Shown here one piece after another: positions 5,179-8,244 of a stretch of 8,244 bases of DNA (positions are counted from its first letter, which is position 1; every line of letters starts with the position of its first letter). Source of the DNA: a bacterium (GTDB taxonomy: Bacteria; Cyanobacteriota; Vampirovibrionia; Obscuribacterales; Obscuribacteraceae). The stretch lies in assembly GCA_030431355.1 (NCBI GenBank), contig JAUIJG010000229.1, positions 1-8,244 of the forward strand. Reading direction: 5' to 3'. The position numbers and the translations under genes are program-made. The notes beneath the pieces were generated by a model. The model was given only the letters and a program-made list of their open reading frames with translations. It had not been told where the DNA came from and ran no database searches.

Positions 5179-5599
5179 GCGTTTGCTGACCCCAGGCATT
5201 GCCGGATTGGCGTCCATAATTTCTTCCTACGTTGGTCTGATTCCAGAGCTCATTGTTTCTGTGCCGGTTAGAAAAGCGGCTCCCGGCACGCCCTGAAAGA
5301 CTATTGTTCTGAAGCGAACCACCTTGATAGTAAGAATTCTGAGTGTTCTTACTGTTCATCTGATTCACTCTATTATGATTATGGGAAAAGCGACCTCGCC
5401 CCCCACGATAACCGCGATTAACGCCTCGCACTCCGAGGCGAAGAAGCCTTCCGTATCCATAGCCCCCGACGCCGAATCTGCCCACGCCGCCCCAGGCAAT
5501 CAAAACCTTTTTCTGGCTCTCCTCGGCTGCGCTCGCATTCAATAGGGTTGAATAAGATACAAAGATCAGAAAAACTGCCAGCAAAGAAATAACTTTCAA
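5162..5599 (-). CDS. Exported Gly/Arg/Asn-rich low-complexity protein, unknown function
   Basis: This 145-residue protein starts with a signal peptide (MKV, core 4-20, ASA site at 22-24). A Gly-rich stretch follows (37-70: GGVGRFGVGGYGYG and then Arg/Gly repeats), and then an Asn/Gln/Tyr/Ser-rich tail ending in QYYGQ. No Cys occurs after the signal and no domain is recognisable. Such composition is seen in disordered or surface-exposed proteins, and Arg/Gly tracts can bind RNA, but here export argues for an envelope role. The start is TTG at 5597-5599, supported by GGGAGA about six bases upstream and by the signal peptide that begins there. It is separated by 58 bases from the ankyrin gene upstream on the same strand, and a -10-like box there suggests its own promoter. 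Family unknown. Confidence 0.65.
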   Translation of the reverse strand: MKVISLLAVFLIFVSYSTLLNASAAEESQKKVLIAWGGVGRFGVGGYGYGRLLRLGVRGVNRGYRGGRGRFSHNHNRVNQMNSKNTQNSYYQGGSLQNNSLSGRAGSRFSNRHRNNELWNQTNVGRNYGRQSGNAWGQQTQYYGQ

Positions 5600-5634
5600 A
5601 AGGATCTCCCTGATTTAAGTTCGGTGGTTCGAAT

Positions 5635-5665
5635 ATTATGCCCGCAATGAATCGCTCTCATTCAA
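5635..5665 (-). promoter_or_regulatory. Candidate promoter of the Gly/Arg-rich protein gene
   Basis: On the minus strand CATAAT (5640-5635) matches five of six -10 bases. TTGAAT (5665-5660) lies 19 bases upstream, a long spacer, and overlaps the ankyrin stop. Start near 5628 would give a leader of about 29 bases with the GGGAGA site. Confidence 0.35.
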
Positions 5666-7262
5666 GGCTGTCAACATCTGCTCCCAGAGACTTCAGATAG
5701 TCCACCAGTTCATCTCTGCCCTCACGAAAAGCGCACTCAACCGGTGTCCCCTGGTTGCAACTGGAGTTAATATCAGCGCCATAAGAGACAAGCAAATCTA
5801 TCATCTTCGTTGAAACACCTGCTTCGGCGGCAACATGAATTGCCCTGGGCCCGAAAGTAAAAAAGTCGGCACTTTTATCCAGGTCGGCACCTTTATCCAA
5901 AAGCAACCTGACCACATCTAGAGCATCTCCCTGTATACCACGATGCAGAGCAGTTCTTCCAAACTCGTCTTCTGCGTCTACCTCAGGTAAGTCTTTCAAA
6001 AAGCTCTCCACTTCAGACACCATATTGAGTGCTGCTGCGGAATAAATATCCAGTTTAGCACCGGCGTCAATAAGCTTGTGGCATACATCTTTGTGCCTAT
6101 TTACTGCCGCTAAAAGCAGCGCAGAAATCTCCTTGTCTTTTGCATGACTGCCTGGTTCAGCGACAGAGACAGTCATTGTTGAGTTAGGGCTAAGCCCTTG
6201 ACCAACCAGAAATTCAACATCTTCTAAAGAGCCAATCGCGGCAGCTGAGCCTAGGCAAAGCTTGGCACCGTTATCCCTCAGCAACTTTTCAATCTCTTTG
6301 TCTCCGGAATCCAGCGCTTCCAATAATGCTTGCTTGCCTTTTTCACCGACGAGATCGCGCTTTCTAGACGAATCAATAAACTTCTGTACTTTCTCCACCT
6401 TGCCGGACGCCACCGCGTAGACCAGATCTTGATCTTCCATCAACTCCAGCAAATGACCAGCCATCTCTTCCTGGCATCCCCACTCAGCCCAACCCTGGGC
6501 TGTGCTCTTGTAATTGTCATCCTCCAGAAGAGGATCGGCCCCGGCTTCCAGCAGCATATCGACAAGTTCCATATTATCTTTGGCCACTGCGAAATGTAAT
6601 GCCGTTGCGTAAAATGGCTTGGCATTAGGATCCGCTCCCCTCTCCAATAAAAATCGAGCCGCATCAAACCGATTGTTGAAACAGGCGTAGCATAGAGCTT
6701 CATCTAGAATCTCCTGGGCGGAATCAGTTGTCGGTCTCTCGGGAAACTCTTCATTGGCGCGATACCATTCACGGTGCATACCCGCAGCTTCGGTCAGATT
6801 GCTATCGCCATCAAAAAACTGCTCCATCATTTCCACATTGCCCAGACCGGCGGCAACTCGAAGGTTCTCCGGAGAGATCAACTTCTCTGCTAGATAATCG
6901 GCTGTCTCGCAATGCCCATAAAACAAAGCTTGCACCAGGGCAGTGCCACCTTCTCCCAGGGAATCTGTGGTCTCAAGGCTGGCACCAAAATCCACCAGTT
7001 CCCGGCAAACATCTTTCAAATCAAGACTGGCAGCCCAGTGTAACGGTGTAGCAGCACAGCCAGGGATACCATCAGGCAAGGCTCCATTTTCCAGAAGCAC
7101 CTCCAAAATCGGCAGACTACCGCTCGCGGCAGCATGATGCAAAAGATTAACCTCCTCATCAACCTGGTTGATAAGCTCCGGATTAGCCTGCAAAAACTTC
7201 TCTAGAGACTCCGCATCTCTCTCCTCAATAAAAGAGAGCGCCTGCTCAAACTTTTGATCCAT
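5658..7262 (-). CDS. Ankyrin-repeat protein, about 16 degenerate repeats
   Basis: This protein of 534 residues (from ATG 7262) has no signal peptide or membrane span and is almost wholly ankyrin repeats. Clear repeats carry TPLHWAA (72-78), TALHFAV (220-226), TALHR and AIHVAA near the C-terminus, each followed by a helix and GA(D/S/K)-type turns. Between them are degenerate units lacking TxLH but keeping an A-x-x-G-x-(L/V)-E-x-V/M pattern. Repeats 4-5 are followed by an insertion (about 160-186, with REWYRANEEFPERP) before QEILDEAL. Ankyrin arrays bind other proteins; the partner cannot be read here, and cytosolic scaffolding or inhibition is the usual role. A longer form from TTG 7289 (nine more residues) is possible, but its only purine tract is AGG two to three bases upstream. 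ATG 7262 has AGAGA about six bases upstream and begins at the first helix. It lies 118 bases behind the kinase gene on the same strand. Confidence 0.85.
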   Translation of the reverse strand: MDQKFEQALSFIEERDAESLEKFLQANPELINQVDEEVNLLHHAAASGSLPILEVLLENGALPDGIPGCAATPLHWAASLDLKDVCRELVDFGASLETTDSLGEGGTALVQALFYGHCETADYLAEKLISPENLRVAAGLGNVEMMEQFFDGDSNLTEAAGMHREWYRANEEFPERPTTDSAQEILDEALCYACFNNRFDAARFLLERGADPNAKPFYATALHFAVAKDNMELVDMLLEAGADPLLEDDNYKSTAQGWAEWGCQEEMAGHLLELMEDQDLVYAVASGKVEKVQKFIDSSRKRDLVGEKGKQALLEALDSGDKEIEKLLRDNGAKLCLGSAAAIGSLEDVEFLVGQGLSPNSTMTVSVAEPGSHAKDKEISALLLAAVNRHKDVCHKLIDAGAKLDIYSAAALNMVSEVESFLKDLPEVDAEDEFGRTALHRGIQGDALDVVRLLLDKGADLDKSADFFTFGPRAIHVAAEAGVSTKMIDLLVSYGADINSSCNQGTPVECAFREGRDELVDYLKSLGADVDSLE

Positions 7263-7354
7263 TGCTATCTCTGTATAAATCTCAAACAATACCTGAAACT
7301 AGTGCCATTTTACCGCCAATTTATCCAGGCATCAAAACTGCGAAGAAGCCGGGT

Positions 7355-7384
7355 GATAGAGCCGCAAGACAACGCTCTTGTCAA
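7355..7384 (-). promoter_or_regulatory. Candidate promoter of the ankyrin gene
   Basis: On the minus strand TTGACA (7384-7379) overlaps the stop of the kinase gene. TCTATC (7360-7355) follows after 18 bases and matches only three of six -10 bases. Start near 7348 would give a leader of about 85 bases. The ankyrin gene may instead be read through from the kinase gene. Confidence 0.3.
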
Positions 7385-8244
7385 GCGCCTTTCAATGGAA
7401 TTGAAAACCAGAAAGTACTTCCCTCTCCTGGCTCAGATTGCACACCTATCTCTCCACCATGGGCCTCAACAATCAGCTTGCAGATTGCAAGACCGAGGCC
7501 GCTCCCGCCTTTTTCGCTGGAATCAGATTCCTCCACCTGGTGAAATCTCTCAAAAATAGCCTGGCAATGCTCCGCTGGAATTCCTCGGCCCCGGTCTATA
7601 ACTTCAAACCTGGCATTCTTCCCTTCGAAAGAAGCAGTCAATTTAACGGTGGCACCCCGGGGAGAGAACTTGGCAGCGTTGGATACCAGGTTGATCAGAA
7701 CCTGGCTGAGCCTCTCCCGGTCGGCATCAAGCGCAATCTCCCCGGAATCCAGGTCTTCCTCCAGCTGAATGTCGTACTTATCTAGATAAGGTCCGGTAAA
7801 TTCAAGAGCGTCACCGACAATCTCTTGCACAGAAGTAGAGGCGATGCGCATCTCCAACTTGCCCTGCTCCATCTTCTCCACGTCGAGCAACTCATTAATC
7901 AAGCGAATCAGTTGGTTTGTGCTGCGCTCAGCGCTTGCACCAAGTTTCAAAACCTGATCAGGTAACTCCCCATAGACTCCCATATTCAGCATGCCGAGGA
8001 ATGACTGAATGGAGGTCATAGGCGTGCGCAACTCATGGCTCACCATAGATACAAAACTGCGTCTCAGTTTAATAAGTTCAAACTTCTCGGTAACATCCAG
8101 GACCACGACCAAAAACTTGACGCCTTCGGACGAAACATATCTAACCGCCGACACTTCGGCAGGAAATGGATTAATAGCCTTTCGCAGTCCTGTCACCTCT
8201 TCCAGGGCTCCTTCTGAAAGTGTATCCAAGCTTTTCAACCTGTC
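7381..8244 (-). CDS. PAS-type sensor histidine kinase, N-terminus cut by window edge
   Basis: The visible 287 residues are the C-terminal part of a kinase. The frame stays open to the right edge, so a TTG at 8238 is probably not the start. Residues 1-55 look like the second half of a PAS domain (FPAEVSAV..., VVVLDVTEKFE), followed directly by HisKA with FVSMVSHELRTPMTS and phosphoacceptor His at about residue 70. The HATPase_c domain follows, with N box LINLVSNAAKFSP, G1 box DRGRGIP, F box IFERFHQ and G2 box GGSGLGLAI, ending FWFSIPL. All catalytic boxes are intact, so it should autophosphorylate and pass phosphate to a response regulator outside the window. The signal sensed and any membrane anchor lie in the missing part. 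The FPAEVS-DVTE PAS ending is common in multi-PAS kinases. No response regulator is in the window. Downstream lies the ankyrin gene; a functional link is only inferred from order. Confidence 0.92.
   Translation of the reverse strand, partial: DRLKSLDTLSEGALEEVTGLRKAINPFPAEVSAVRYVSSEGVKFLVVVLDVTEKFELIKLRRSFVSMVSHELRTPMTSIQSFLGMLNMGVYGELPDQVLKLGASAERSTNQLIRLINELLDVEKMEQGKLEMRIASTSVQEIVGDALEFTGPYLDKYDIQLEEDLDSGEIALDADRERLSQVLINLVSNAAKFSPRGATVKLTASFEGKNARFEVIDRGRGIPAEHCQAIFERFHQVEESDSSEKGGSGLGLAICKLIVEAHGGEIGVQSEPGEGSTFWFSIPLKGA

Noticed and set aside
5658..7289. Longer ankyrin protein from TTG 7289
   Set aside because: The extra nine residues precede the first helix without adding structure. 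The TTG has only AGG two to three bases away, while ATG 7262 has a better spaced purine tract. Not fully excluded.
6440..7559. Other open frames of 60-110 codons over the ankyrin and kinase genes
   Set aside because: They overlap well-supported genes, have no recognisable domain or signal peptide and mirror the codon bias of the true frame.
7381..8238. Complete 285-residue kinase starting at TTG 8238
   Set aside because: The frame is open beyond 8238 to the window edge and the sequence begins in the middle of a PAS domain, so the true start lies outside.
1..8244. CRISPR array, insertion sequence, phage genes, tRNA or rRNA
   Set aside because: No spaced direct repeats, transposase or integrase motifs, terminal inverted repeats or tRNA-like cloverleaf sequences were seen on either strand.

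Overview
This is a chromosomal segment from a Gram-negative-type bacterium with mid-range GC (estimated by eye at 45-48%). Envelope and secreted proteins dominate it: two polytopic glycosyltransferase-like proteins, a Spy/CpxP-type periplasmic protein and three small proteins with signal peptides and no family I can name. The other genes are a MarR-type regulator, a long ankyrin-repeat protein and a PAS-histidine kinase. No phage, transposon, plasmid, CRISPR or RNA gene is visible. The mix of GT-C proteins, tiny exported low-complexity proteins and ankyrin proteins would suit an environmental lineage such as the Obscuribacterales (non-photosynthetic Cyanobacteria/Melainabacteria). That placement is a weak inference from style, not from a marker gene.

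Layout. 1-1151 (minus) is the N-terminal part of a GT-C-like membrane glycosyltransferase that runs off the left edge. 1152-1520 is a 369-base divergent intergenic region with two promoter-like sequences and several inverted repeats. 1521-1658 (plus) is a 45-residue exported peptide, below the length most gene callers report, with its own Shine-Dalgarno and a convincing Rho-independent terminator. 1749-3536 (plus) is a second, complete GT39-like membrane glycosyltransferase. It converges on a two-gene minus-strand unit: a 99-residue exported Asn/Tyr-rich basic protein (4217-4516) followed by a Spy/CpxP-like protein (3568-4176). A MarR-family regulator (4695-5153, plus) is divergent from that pair across 178 bases holding three different palindromes. 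5162-5599 (minus) is an exported Gly/Arg/Asn-rich protein. 5658-7262 (minus) is an ankyrin-repeat protein of about 16 repeats, and 7381-8244 (minus) is the C-terminal part of a PAS-HisKA-HATPase kinase that runs off the right edge.

How the parts may work together. The divergent MarR regulator and the 4516-3568 pair look like a small envelope-stress or metal-stress unit. The palindromes overlap both predicted promoters, as expected if MarR controls itself and its neighbours (inference). The two glycosyltransferases flank the tiny exported peptide but are transcribed separately, so a shared role is only possible. The kinase and ankyrin genes are codirectional with a 118-base gap holding a possible separate promoter.

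Nothing here is proof of a new system. The best candidates for undescribed biology are the 45-residue exported peptide with its dedicated control region, and the MarR/Spy-like/Asn-Tyr-rich protein module.
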